From NCBI RefSeq assembly GCF_010119245.1, contig NZ_WNKG01000003.1, forward strand, positions 62,001 to 126,000: a stretch of DNA of 64,000 nt. The letters are read 5' to 3'. The stretch comes from Cyclobacterium salsum (GTDB lineage Bacteria; Bacteroidota; Bacteroidia; Cytophagales; Cyclobacteriaceae). This document shows positions 9,665 to 18,699 of the stretch, one piece after another (within the stretch, counting starts at the first letter, position 1; the number at the start of each line of letters is the position of its first letter). Position numbers and translations under genes: made by a program. The notes beneath the pieces were generated by a model. That model made no database searches. It was given only the letters and a program-made list of their open reading frames with translations, and was not told the DNA's origin.

Positions 9665-9842
9665 GGATATCTACATTTGGGATAAATGGCCCGTTGCTCA
9701 TCCCTCGGCATTGTTTTCTGGTTTGGCTTATGGTAAAGCGGAATACATAGAAACCTATCTTACACTAGAAGCCTATCCTGTTCACACAGAAGTGGTAAGA
9801 AATCTTCCGATAAGACATCCCATCATTTGGTTAATGGATTAA
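9636..9842 (+). pseudogene. C-terminal remnant of an unidentified enzyme
   Basis: About 65 codons in a different frame from the preceding sulfatase, overlapping its last codons and ending at TAA 9840-9842. The translated stretch (DKWPVAHPSALFSGLAYGK ... VRNLPIRHPIIWLM) looks like a conserved enzyme C-terminus and not random sequence, but the family is not identified. No upstream part of such a gene is present, so I read this as the tail left after a deletion fused the sulfatase end to it near 9640-9655. A small real ORF is the alternative. Confidence 0.5.
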
Positions 9843-10143
9843 AAATGCGTAAAGGCATACTATTTTCCTTTATGAAAGCCCCACCTGGCTCTTGAATTCA
9901 GGAGGTTTTTCCCGCTGATTTAATTTGTCATTGGTTTTTTACTGTTAATGGGGTAGGATTCATTTTACAGGTGCACCCGAAATAGTCGTGGGTAGATTTT
10001 AGCAGTGTTATTATTTTATTCATTTATTTTTTATAAATTGGATTATTGTAATTGAATCCTATACAACATACTTTGGTAAAATAGCTATCTTTCAGTTGTA
10101 GCGTATCTGAAGTATTTGTCATCAATTAACTTAAACCCGGATT
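9843..10143. other. Intergenic region upstream of the ECF sigma gene
   Basis: Three hundred AT-rich bases with no convincing ORF. It must hold the promoter of the sigma-factor gene, but I could not fix a Bacteroidota -33/-7 pair with confidence. No terminator hairpin with a T-tract was found after the preceding gene remnant. Confidence 0.5.
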
Positions 10144-10728
10144 TTGAGACCGCTTATTAACCAAAATGAGAAGGAGTTGGTACGTTCCCTTAGACAAGGG
10201 GATATGAAGGCTTTTGATGAATTGTATTACCGCTATTTGCCAAAGTTACTCGGTTTTGCCTACAATTACCTGAGTGATGAAATGGAGGCGGAGGAGACCG
10301 TACAAGTCATTTTTATCAAAATTTGGGAAGTACGAAATACGCTGGATGAAAACAGAAATTTCAAATCCTATTTATTTCAATCGGTAAAAAATCAGTTGCT
10401 CAATAAATTAAGGAACCAAAAGAGAAATTGCACCATTGAGGATATTCCGGAAATGTATTGTGTGAGCACGGAAAATGTTTTTGAAAAAATAACCTACAAG
10501 GAATTAGAAGACACTGCCGCAGAACTTATCAAACATTTACCCAAAGCCCAGCAAAAGGTTTTTGTTTTGAATAAGATCGATGGGTTGAGCCCCGAGGAAA
10601 TAGCCATCCGGCTAAGTTTGTCAAAAAGGACGGTAGAACACCATATTTACCTGGCCACGAAGTTCCTCAAGGGGGAATTGATTCATAAAACCTCCCTTTA
10701 CGGCCCCCTGCTCCTTCTTTTCTTTTAA
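10144..10728 (+). CDS. ECF RNA polymerase sigma factor, FecI-like
   Basis: A 194-residue sigma-70 family protein of the extracytoplasmic-function type used by Bacteroidota to switch on SusCD operons. Region 2 spans about residues 25-92 (AFDELYYRYL, EAEETVQVIFIKIWE, SYLFQSVKNQLLN). Region 4 spans about residues 130-175 (LPKAQQKVFVLNKIDGLSPEEIA with the helix-turn-helix LSLSKRTVEHHI). The start is a TTG at 10144; the first ATG, at 10204, would cut into region 2. The FecR-type anti-sigma gene follows. It is the only sigma gene in the window although two FecR genes follow. Confidence 0.93.
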   Translation: MRPLINQNEKELVRSLRQGDMKAFDELYYRYLPKLLGFAYNYLSDEMEAEETVQVIFIKIWEVRNTLDENRNFKSYLFQSVKNQLLNKLRNQKRNCTIEDIPEMYCVSTENVFEKITYKELEDTAAELIKHLPKAQQKVFVLNKIDGLSPEEIAIRLSLSKRTVEHHIYLATKFLKGELIHKTSLYGPLLLLFF

Positions 10729-10862
10729 GGAAGCGGACTTTTGACCTCCATTCTGCTGAAACAGACCCAAATTTTATAAATTATAGTATTTAGAATACCG
10801 AACTTAATTTTTTTATCAAGGCTAGCAACATCTGGGTTAAATAAAATTTATATTTTTTTTAC

Positions 10863-10885
10863 GTAAAATGTTTGTTTCAGGTGTA
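10863..10885 (+). promoter_or_regulatory. Conserved upstream element, copy 1 (candidate ECF promoter)
   Basis: A 23-base block beginning GTAAAATGTT and ending GTTTCAGGTGTA lies 21 bases before the TTG start of the first FecR gene. It recurs with one mismatch at 18655-18677 before the second FecR gene, while most of the surrounding non-coding sequence differs. Conservation suggests a promoter or operator shared by both units, possibly read by the adjacent ECF sigma factor. Its role is inferred. Confidence 0.5.
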
Positions 10886-10906
10886 TAGCTTAAAAGAAAC
10901 AGCATT

Positions 10907-11896
10907 TTGAAAGAGGAAAAGCTAATCAGATTTTTGAATAACCAAACCTCAGCGAGGGAAAATCGGGAGGTAATGGAATGGCTGGCTGAAAAGGGAGCAG
11001 AAGATAGGTTTATTGGCATGCTTCGAAGGGAGTGGGAAGCCGGGAAGCCTCGGACAGTAGCGGAGTCAAAGCAACGGCTCCTGCTGGAGCAGATTCATCA
11101 TGCTACTTTGAAAAGCCAAAAGGAGAAACAAGAAAAGCTAAAGTTTAGTCAATTCCTTAAATTCGGCAGAATAGCGGCTACCTATCTATTGCTTGGCTTT
11201 TGCATCTTTTATCTCTATCAGACACTTATTCGGACGGAGACGGTTGAAACGCTGACCGAGGGTGCCCCCAGAAAAATCCAAAAACATACCGCTGCCGGGG
11301 AGAAATTGAAATTAACCCTGCCGGATCAGTCCGAAGTAATCGTCAATTCCCTGTCAACCCTTACTTTTTATTCCGATTTCGGAATTAGTAAAAGGGAACT
11401 TGAACTGGAAGGAGAAGCTTTTTTCGCAATTGCACCGGACAAAGAGAAACCTTTTCAGGTAAAAACCGGGCCTGTAAAAACGACGGCTTTGGGTACTTCC
11501 TTCAACATCTATTCCAGGGGGGAGGAAGTTAAGATTTCTTTAACAGAGGGTCGGGTGAATGTAACCAATGAGGAACAAATGCTTTCTCTTGAACCGGGAG
11601 AGATGGCATCAGTTCAAATGGACACCTTTTCGGCGTTAAGCAAAGAAAAATTTGACCTGGACCAAACGACCTTATGGAAGGAGGGGAAGATCCGGTTCCA
11701 AAGTAAACCATTTAAGGAAATCCTTCAAACACTTGAAAATTGGTACGGTGTACGATTTGAAACAAAAGCCTTAGACAACCGGAAAGTCACCGGTTTATTT
11801 AACAATGAAAGCCTGGAAGATATATTGACCGGCTTGAGTTTTTCCCTTGGGTTTGAATACCAGATCAATCAAAAAAATGTAGTCATAAAATTCTGA
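10907..11896 (+). CDS. FecR-family anti-sigma factor (unit 1)
   Basis: A 329-residue inner membrane regulator that would hold the ECF sigma factor until the SusC receptor signals. The cytoplasmic N-terminal part (about 1-86) is the sigma-binding region, and one TM helix (about 88-104, IAATYLLLGFCIFYLY) follows. The periplasmic FecR domain covers about 125-225 (TAAGEKLKLTLPDQSEVIVNS, LEGEAFFAI, VKTTALGTSFNIYS, SLTEGRVNV). The C-terminal DUF4974-type domain (about 255-325) contacts the STN domain of the receptor. The start is TTG. From residue about 248 to the end it is identical to the second FecR protein, and at DNA level the last 288-bp block is identical too. Confidence 0.93.
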   Translation: MKEEKLIRFLNNQTSARENREVMEWLAEKGAEDRFIGMLRREWEAGKPRTVAESKQRLLLEQIHHATLKSQKEKQEKLKFSQFLKFGRIAATYLLLGFCIFYLYQTLIRTETVETLTEGAPRKIQKHTAAGEKLKLTLPDQSEVIVNSLSTLTFYSDFGISKRELELEGEAFFAIAPDKEKPFQVKTGPVKTTALGTSFNIYSRGEEVKISLTEGRVNVTNEEQMLSLEPGEMASVQMDTFSALSKEKFDLDQTTLWKEGKIRFQSKPFKEILQTLENWYGVRFETKALDNRKVTGLFNNESLEDILTGLSFSLGFEYQINQKNVVIKF

Positions 11897-11992
11897 TTGC
11901 CTATGAGATAAAAACAAAAAGCAGGATAAAATTCCCATCGCCAAATGAAACATTTTACCCTGCCCGCTTTAAAGAAATCAATTCAATAAAAC
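11705..11992 (+). repeat. 288-bp perfect direct repeat, copy 1
   Basis: Covers the last 64 codons of the first FecR gene and almost the whole gap to the SusC gene. It is identical base for base to 19498-19785, with no indel (constant offset 7793). Flanking sequence on the 5' side is much more diverged. The repeat suggests recent gene conversion or duplication between the two regulator-transporter units. Confidence 0.95.
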
Positions 11993-12002
11993 GTTTAAAA
12001 TT

Positions 12003-15000
12003 ATGAAAAGAAAAATACTATACCTAATAACGATGGTATCCAAGAACCTGTTATACGGCTGTATATTGCAATGTATGTTTCTGACTACCTTGCTGGCCAA
12101 TGATTCCAAAGCCCAGATCAAACCGATCGATGAAACCTTCCTACGCATGGCCAATAGGGAGTGGAGTTTAAACGAAGTTTTTACAAACCTGGAATCCAAA
12201 ACGGACTACGTATTCATTTTTCCGGATGATTTGCTTACCGGCCGGGATCCGGTCGTTTTGAAATCCGGAAAACGATCCGTTAACGATATTCTGGTGCAGC
12301 TGGCGCAAGCTTCGAAATTAAAGTTCAGGCAGGTCAATAATGCCATCTACGTAGGTGGAACCAGCTCATCTGGACAGCAAAAGGAGATTTCAATCACCAT
12401 TGAACTTGTGGAGATCACCGGTACGGTAGTGGACGAAGATGGGCAGCCCATTCCCGGTGCCACGGTATTGGTAGAGGGGACCAATACGGGCACCGTGACC
12501 GATATTGACGGGAAATTCACTGTGGATGCTGAGGAAGGATCGGTACTGCTTATTTCGTTTATTGGCTATGAATCTCAGCGGATTACCATTGGTAATCAAA
12601 GCAGTTATTCCATTACCCTGGCAGAAGATCAATCTTCATTGGATGAAGTGGTGGTAGTGGGTTATGGAACGCAACGAAAAAGAGATATTACCGGGTCTGT
12701 ATCGTCCCTGGGCGAAGATGATTTCAATCCTGGAGTGGTGACTTCTGTAGATCAATTGATCGTAGGAAGGGCTGCCGGTGTCCAGATAACACAGGCCAGC
12801 GCCGAACCTGGAGGAGGGGTTAGTATCAGGATAAGAGGCGCTAATTCCATAAATGCCAATAACGAGCCCTTGTATGTGATAGATGGGCTACCCATAGATA
12901 ACGGGGCATCTACCCCAAGCTCGGGGGTTATCAACAACCCTACACCAAGAAACCCTTTGAATTCCCTAAATCCAAGTGATATACAATCCATAGAGATTTT
13001 GAAAGATGCTTCTGCCACTGCTATTTATGGTTCCAGGGGAGCTAATGGAGTCATATTAATTACGACCAAGAAAGGACAGGAAGGTAAAATGAAGATCAAT
13101 TATAATGGCTATTATGGTACACAAGAGGTTGCCAATCAAATTGATATGTTAGACGCAGGTCAATACATGGCGCTGCTAAATGATCTGAGAGCGGAAAACA
13201 ACCAGGCACCGGAATTTTCTCAAACAGAGATCAGTGAAATAGGGCAGGGAACGGATTGGCAGAATGAGATATTCCGCACAGCCGCCGTTCAAAATCATCA
13301 ACTATCTTTTTCAGGTGGAGATGAAAGCACCCGGTATTTTGCTTCCTTGAATTATTTTGATCAGGACGGGGTAGTGCTAAATTCCGGAATCAAGAGGTAC
13401 ACCGGAAGAATGAACCTGGAACATATTTCTGGAGAAAATTTCACTTTCGGCATGAATTTAAATACCAGTTTTATTGAAGATAACTTTGTGCCGTTTGGGG
13501 TGGCAATCAATGAGAATTCGGGCGTAATCAATTCCGCTATTTACCAGGACCCTACTATGAACATTTTTGACAGCGAGGGTAATTATTTTCAATCCCCGAT
13601 TGTCAATTTGGAAAACCCTGTTGCTTTTGCCAATGAAGTATACGACATGGCTGAAACAAACCGGACTTTCGGGAATGTTTACGGACAATACAATTTCAAT
13701 GATGAATTTTCAGTCAAATTAAACCTGGGCTCCGATCGGCAGACCTCACGAAGGGATAATTACGTTTCGACTGCTACCAGAAGGGGAGGATTTAATGGTG
13801 GCGTGGCGGATGTGCGCACTAATGAACGAAGTAATTATTTGCTGGAATTGACAGGCAATTACAACAAAGAAATCGACGATCATACGATCAGCTTCCTTGC
13901 CGGATACACGTACCAGGAATTTTTAGGCAGGTTCTTGAGGTCAAGTGGACAAAATTATCCCTCGGATGCTTTTCTTACCAATAATCTGAATGCCGGTGCT
14001 CAGGGAACCTATGCCATAGGCACCAATAAATTCAGAAACCAGCTATTGTCTTACTTGGGTAGGGCCAATTATTCATTTGCAGACAAATACCTGATGACGG
14101 TATCCTTCAGGGCGGACGGTTCTTCCCGCTTCGGGGAAAACAATAAATTCGGGTATTTTCCATCGGTTGCCCTTGGGTGGCGAATCATTGATGAGCCATT
14201 TATGAGCAATCAGGATTTGTTTTCAGAGTTGAAGTTCAGGTCCAGCTATGGCTTGACCGGTAACCAGGAAATTGGGAATTACAACTCTTTGATCTTGCTA
14301 GGAACTCAAGGTCAGGCACAGTTTGACGGCAATCCATTTGTTGGCATATCCACGACTCAGGCTCAAAACCCAAACCTAAAATGGGAGGTGACCAAACAGC
14401 TTAATTTAGGATTGGATTTCAGTTTTTTATCAGGACGAATTGACGGTGCAGTGGATTATTTTTATAAACAAACCGATGATTTGCTAATGTTCTTGCCGAT
14501 TCCTAGGACTACGGGGTTCAACAGTTCGTTGCAGAATGTGGGAAGTATGGAAAATCAGGGTTTTGAATTCACCCTTTCCTCAAGAAATATTGTCGGAGAT
14601 TTTTCATGGAATACCTCCTTGAATTTATCAGTGATCAGAAATAAAGTGTTAGATATTTCAGGCTTACCTTTCATTTTGCAGGGAGGTGCTGGCTTTACGC
14701 AAAATATTTCCATTATTCAGGAGGGGCTACCTCTAAATTCATACTACGGATTTGTGGTGGACGGTATCTTTCAACAAAATGACGACATCGAGAATTCCCC
14801 CCAACCGTTGGCACGACCGGGAGAATTGAAATACAGAGACGTGAATGGGGATGGACAGATAACTCCTGCCGACAGGGATGTCTTAGGTTCACCTTTTCCG
14901 GATTTTACCTATGGGGTGAATAATTCATTTAAGTACCGAAACCTGGATTTATCGTTCTTCATTCAGGGCGTACAGGGAAGCCAGATTTTCAATTTCAACA

Positions 15001-15392
15001 GAGTGGAGTCTGAAAATCCGATTTCATTTAGAAGAAATCGCCTGGCGGAATCCTATACGGATAGGTGGACTCCCCAAAACCCTACTAATGAAAACACGAA
15101 TGCGCAGCCGGTAAATGTATCTTATGGAGGTCCTGTCAACAGCAGAGCCATTGAGAATGCGTCATTTGTAAGGTTAAGAAATATCCAATTAAATTATCGG
15201 ATTCCGAACCTATCAGGTAAATACTTTTCCAATGCCAGCGTCTATATTTCCGGTCAAAACCTGATCACGATCACCAATTATTCGGGGATGGACCCTGAGG
15301 TAAGTTCCTTTGGAACCTCGAATGTTCGGGCGGATTACAACGCCTATCCCTTTACCAGAATGTTTACACTCGGCGTTAATTTGGAACTTTAA
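12003..15392 (+). CDS. SusC-family TonB-dependent transducer with STN domain (unit 1)
   Basis: A 1129-residue outer membrane transporter. After the signal peptide (ends near DSKAQ), residues about 45-115 form the STN (secretin/TonB N-terminal) domain that signals to FecR (WSLNEVF ... DYVFIFPDDLL ... DILVQLAQASKLKF). A carboxypeptidase-regulatory-like domain (about 133-215, ITGTVVDEDGQPIPGATVLV) and a TonB-box-like EVVVVGYGTQ follow. Then come the plug (SIRIRGANSIN, VLKDASATAIYGSRGANGVI) and the barrel with DVNGDGQITPADRD near the end. The STN domain and the FecI-FecR genes just upstream indicate substrate-induced trans-envelope signalling. Confidence 0.95.
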   Translation: MKRKILYLITMVSKNLLYGCILQCMFLTTLLANDSKAQIKPIDETFLRMANREWSLNEVFTNLESKTDYVFIFPDDLLTGRDPVVLKSGKRSVNDILVQLAQASKLKFRQVNNAIYVGGTSSSGQQKEISITIELVEITGTVVDEDGQPIPGATVLVEGTNTGTVTDIDGKFTVDAEEGSVLLISFIGYESQRITIGNQSSYSITLAEDQSSLDEVVVVGYGTQRKRDITGSVSSLGEDDFNPGVVTSVDQLIVGRAAGVQITQASAEPGGGVSIRIRGANSINANNEPLYVIDGLPIDNGASTPSSGVINNPTPRNPLNSLNPSDIQSIEILKDASATAIYGSRGANGVILITTKKGQEGKMKINYNGYYGTQEVANQIDMLDAGQYMALLNDLRAENNQAPEFSQTEISEIGQGTDWQNEIFRTAAVQNHQLSFSGGDESTRYFASLNYFDQDGVVLNSGIKRYTGRMNLEHISGENFTFGMNLNTSFIEDNFVPFGVAINENSGVINSAIYQDPTMNIFDSEGNYFQSPIVNLENPVAFANEVYDMAETNRTFGNVYGQYNFNDEFSVKLNLGSDRQTSRRDNYVSTATRRGGFNGGVADVRTNERSNYLLELTGNYNKEIDDHTISFLAGYTYQEFLGRFLRSSGQNYPSDAFLTNNLNAGAQGTYAIGTNKFRNQLLSYLGRANYSFADKYLMTVSFRADGSSRFGENNKFGYFPSVALGWRIIDEPFMSNQDLFSELKFRSSYGLTGNQEIGNYNSLILLGTQGQAQFDGNPFVGISTTQAQNPNLKWEVTKQLNLGLDFSFLSGRIDGAVDYFYKQTDDLLMFLPIPRTTGFNSSLQNVGSMENQGFEFTLSSRNIVGDFSWNTSLNLSVIRNKVLDISGLPFILQGGAGFTQNISIIQEGLPLNSYYGFVVDGIFQQNDDIENSPQPLARPGELKYRDVNGDGQITPADRDVLGSPFPDFTYGVNNSFKYRNLDLSFFIQGVQGSQIFNFNRVESENPISFRRNRLAESYTDRWTPQNPTNENTNAQPVNVSYGGPVNSRAIENASFVRLRNIQLNYRIPNLSGKYFSNASVYISGQNLITITNYSGMDPEVSSFGTSNVRADYNAYPFTRMFTLGVNLEL

Positions 15393-15404
15393 ATACTGAT
15401 AAAA

Positions 15405-16838
15405 ATGAAAACCAAATATATAAGAATACTTGCAGTACTGTTCCTGTTTATTTCTATTCAGGGATGTGAAGATCTTTTGGAAGAAGAAGTTTATTCGGTA
15501 TTAGGACCCACCAACTTTTTTCTTTCGGCGGAGGATGCAGAATCTATGCTCAATTCAGCTTACGCCTCAGACCAGCGGAGAAGCAGCAGGGATTACTTGC
15601 TATTATCGGAATTGACTTCCGATCTTTTGATCGAAAGAGGAGGGGGCTTACGAAGGGATGCCCAATTGATCGAAGATTTTACCTGGAATGCCACCCACTC
15701 GTTTTTGGATGTTCAATGGGGGAGGGATTATACGGCCATTTATCGGTCAAATTTAATTATTGACCGGGTTCCTGATATTGATATGAATGAGGAGCGTAAA
15801 GAGGAGATATTGGCTGAAGCCAGGTTCATCAGGGCCAGTAATTACGTTTACCTTTTTGATATTTTCGGTCCGGTCCCCCTAATCACCAGTAGTGAACTGG
15901 AAATTGAAGCCAGACCGGCCCGGGCCTCACGGGAGGAAATAGTCGGTTTTATTGAGGACGAATTGCTGGCCGCAAGCCAGGTATTACCGGTAGAAGCCAG
16001 AAATTATGGAAGGGCCAATAAAGGAATTGCCCTAAGTCTGCTCACCAAATTCTACCTGAACAATAAAAAATGGCAGGAAGCTGCTGAAACAGCCCAAATG
16101 GTGATGGAGCTCAATAAATATTCCTTATTTGATCAGGGTTCCAGAGACGCTCTTTTTGATATTGAAAATGAAGAGAATGATGAGTTTATTTACATCCGTC
16201 CCAATTTGCCCATTCCAGGTTTAAGCACTACCTATTTGGCACACGCTGCCCCCCCATCGTATCAATTCGCTTATCCCCCCAGGGCAAATTATGCAGCTCA
16301 ATATCAGTTGTTAGATGACTTTGTAAATTCTTTCCATCCGGATGACCAGAGAAAAGAGGTGATTATTAAGGAATATATAGACGTTAATGGAAATTTGATA
16401 GACCTGGGCACCGACAATTCCAGAAGTTTTAAGTTTGGGGAGGATCCCAATGGGGTAGGCCAACATATGGGAAACGATTTCCCTATCATACGGTATGCGG
16501 ATATTCTCCTATCCAGGGCCGAGGCCTTAAATGAAATTTCAGGACCTACGGAGGAGGCGATTTCGTTGATCAATGAAGTCCGTGAAGTGGCAGGAGTGCC
16601 AGCGCTTTCGTTAAATGATTTTAGCAGTAAAGAAGCCCTTCGGGACCATATACTGGATGAGAGGGCCTGGGAGTTCTTTACCGAAGAATTGCGCCGTCAG
16701 GATTTGATCCGGCATGGAAAATTTATCGAATTGGCCAATGAGAGGGGAAAAAGTGCTTTCGACTATCATGTGCTTTTCCCCATTCCTCAAAACGAGATCG
16801 ATCGGAACCCCAATCTGGAACAAAATCCCGGTTATTGA
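15405..16838 (+). CDS. SusD/RagB-family glycan-binding lipoprotein (unit 1)
   Basis: A 477-residue surface lipoprotein and partner of the STN-type SusC that ends 12 bases upstream. It has a lipobox (FISIQGC), the N-terminal EDLLEEEVYSVLGPTNFF, the TPR helix AEARFIRASNYVYLFDIFG, and the standard ending RRQDLIRHGKFIE ... LEQNPGY. Length is normal for the family. It delivers the sulfated glycan to the channel; the sulfatase gene follows after 71 bases and probably shares the transcript. Confidence 0.95.
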   Translation: MKTKYIRILAVLFLFISIQGCEDLLEEEVYSVLGPTNFFLSAEDAESMLNSAYASDQRRSSRDYLLLSELTSDLLIERGGGLRRDAQLIEDFTWNATHSFLDVQWGRDYTAIYRSNLIIDRVPDIDMNEERKEEILAEARFIRASNYVYLFDIFGPVPLITSSELEIEARPARASREEIVGFIEDELLAASQVLPVEARNYGRANKGIALSLLTKFYLNNKKWQEAAETAQMVMELNKYSLFDQGSRDALFDIENEENDEFIYIRPNLPIPGLSTTYLAHAAPPSYQFAYPPRANYAAQYQLLDDFVNSFHPDDQRKEVIIKEYIDVNGNLIDLGTDNSRSFKFGEDPNGVGQHMGNDFPIIRYADILLSRAEALNEISGPTEEAISLINEVREVAGVPALSLNDFSSKEALRDHILDERAWEFFTEELRRQDLIRHGKFIELANERGKSAFDYHVLFPIPQNEIDRNPNLEQNPGY

Positions 16839-16909
16839 TCACATAACGAAATTATGGCTACTTCTGGTCCTTAGATTCCAGTCGAATTACTATATTTAAT
16901 AAAAAAACA

Positions 16910-18496
16910 ATGAAATTAAAATCCAATTGGATTCTGCTCGCTGCCCTGCTGATGGCCTCCTGTCAGCAGGAGCAAGTGGAGCAGACCGAAAAGCAAAAAC
17001 CCAATGTACTCTTTATACTGGCAGATGACCTGGGCTATCACGATTTAAGCTGCATGGGAAGCGATTATTATGAGACTCCAAACATCGACCGAATAGCCCA
17101 TGAAGGAATGGTGTTTACCAACGGCTATGCGGCCTGCCAGGTTTGCAGCCCCTCACGGGCAAGTCTGATGTCCGGCAAATTTCCGGCAAGACATGGAATC
17201 ACCGATTGGATAGGTGCCAAAACCGGGGAAGCCTGGCGTGAAGCTGGAAGGTTTAATAAATTATTGCCCCCGGAAAACAAAGATCATTTAGACCTGGAAT
17301 ATACGACCCTTCCGGAAGCCATGAAAGCGGCAGGCTATACCACGTTTTTTGCCGGGAAATGGCACTTGGGAGGAGAAGGATCTTTGCCTGAGGATCATGG
17401 TTTTGACATCAATAAAGGCGGTTGGGATAAGGGGAGCCCCATGGGAGGCTTTTATGCCCCCTGGGAAAATCCCTATCTGGAAAGCGGCCGCGACGGAGAA
17501 AGCCTGACCATGCGCCTGGCACGGGAAACAGCCAATTTTATCAGACAGGAAAAGGATAAACCCTTTTTCGCCTTTCTTTCCTTTTATGCGGTGCATGCTC
17601 CCATCCAGACCACCAAAGAAAAATGGTCCAAATACAGAGATAAGGCCGAACAAGCCGGTATTGCGGAGACCGGATTCAAAATGGGACACTTTCTCCCTAT
17701 CCGCCAGGTGCAGGATAACCCCGTTTACGGCGGACTGGTGGAAACCATGGACGATGCGGTCGGCCATGTGTTACAAACGCTCGATGAACTGGGTTTGGAT
17801 GAAAACACGATTGTAGTTTTCACTTCTGACAATGGAGGAGTTTCTGCAGGAGATGCCTTTGCTACCTCCAATCTCCCCCTGCGTGGAGGCAAAGGCTATC
17901 AGTTCGAAGGAGGGATTTTGGAGCCTTATTTTATCAAAACCCCTTTTCTGGACAATGCAGGAAAAACCTCGGATGACCCCGTGACAGGTACGGATTTTTA
18001 CCCCACCCTGCTGGAACTGATTGGTGAGGAATTAAAACCCGAAGAGCATGCCGACGGCGTCAGTCTGGTTCCCCTGCTTACCGGCGGAACGATCGAGGAA
18101 AGGCCGCTGATCTGGCATTATCCCCATTATGGGAATCAGGGGGGCGAGCCCTCCTCCATTATCCGGCTGGGCGAATGGAAGCTTATCCATTATTATGAAG
18201 ATGGCAGGGAAGAATTGTACAACCTGGACCAGGATTTGGAAGAAGACCATGATGTGGCGGCTGATCATGTGGAATTGGTCGCTGAGTTGAGTAATCAGCT
18301 TTTTGCCTACCTGGAGGAAGTTGGCGCATTGTACCCAGAAAAAGACCCCCAGTATGATCCGGCAAAGGAACAGGAGTACCTGGACAGGGTCAGAAATGTT
18401 CGAATGCCAGCCTTGGAAAAACAGCGGATGGAATTCCTGTCCAAAGAGTTTGACCCCGGCAATAATTGGTGGGGCAGTGAGGTGGACCGTCCATAA
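16910..18496 (+). CDS. Lipoprotein type I sulfatase
   Basis: A 528-residue sulfatase anchored by a lipobox (LLMASC, Cys18). It has the metal site LADDLGYHDLS, the formylglycine motif Cys79-Ser-Pro-Ser-Arg83, GKWHLGG at the expected spacing and FTSDNGGV later. A charged tail of roughly 50 residues (AKEQEYLDRVRNVRMPALEKQ) follows the catalytic fold. It ends the first FecR-SusC-SusD unit, about 200 bases before the next FecR gene. The substrate position is unknown; the lipid anchor suggests a cell-bound desulfation step. Confidence 0.94.
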   Translation: MKLKSNWILLAALLMASCQQEQVEQTEKQKPNVLFILADDLGYHDLSCMGSDYYETPNIDRIAHEGMVFTNGYAACQVCSPSRASLMSGKFPARHGITDWIGAKTGEAWREAGRFNKLLPPENKDHLDLEYTTLPEAMKAAGYTTFFAGKWHLGGEGSLPEDHGFDINKGGWDKGSPMGGFYAPWENPYLESGRDGESLTMRLARETANFIRQEKDKPFFAFLSFYAVHAPIQTTKEKWSKYRDKAEQAGIAETGFKMGHFLPIRQVQDNPVYGGLVETMDDAVGHVLQTLDELGLDENTIVVFTSDNGGVSAGDAFATSNLPLRGGKGYQFEGGILEPYFIKTPFLDNAGKTSDDPVTGTDFYPTLLELIGEELKPEEHADGVSLVPLLTGGTIEERPLIWHYPHYGNQGGEPSSIIRLGEWKLIHYYEDGREELYNLDQDLEEDHDVAADHVELVAELSNQLFAYLEEVGALYPEKDPQYDPAKEQEYLDRVRNVRMPALEKQRMEFLSKEFDPGNNWWGSEVDRP

Positions 18497-18654
18497 TATT
18501 GAAGGAGTTAATAACCAATCAAGACCCAATAATCATTTTTTTCAGATGTCTATGGTCGGAGGAAATGGTTCCATTCAGCTTCAACTTTTGGTGAAATAAG
18601 TCCGGATTTTTATTCCCAATAAAGTTTTTCTTAAATTTTTTCAACTTTTTCTAA

Positions 18655-18677
18655 GTAAAATGTTGGTTTCAGGTGTA
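18655..18677 (+). promoter_or_regulatory. Conserved upstream element, copy 2 (candidate ECF promoter)
   Basis: Second copy of the 23-base element, one mismatch from 10863-10885, ending 22 bases before the TTG of the second FecR gene. The same placement before both FecR genes supports a regulatory role. There is no sigma gene next to this copy. Confidence 0.5.
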
Positions 18678-18699
18678 ATGCTTAAAATGAAATAATACC

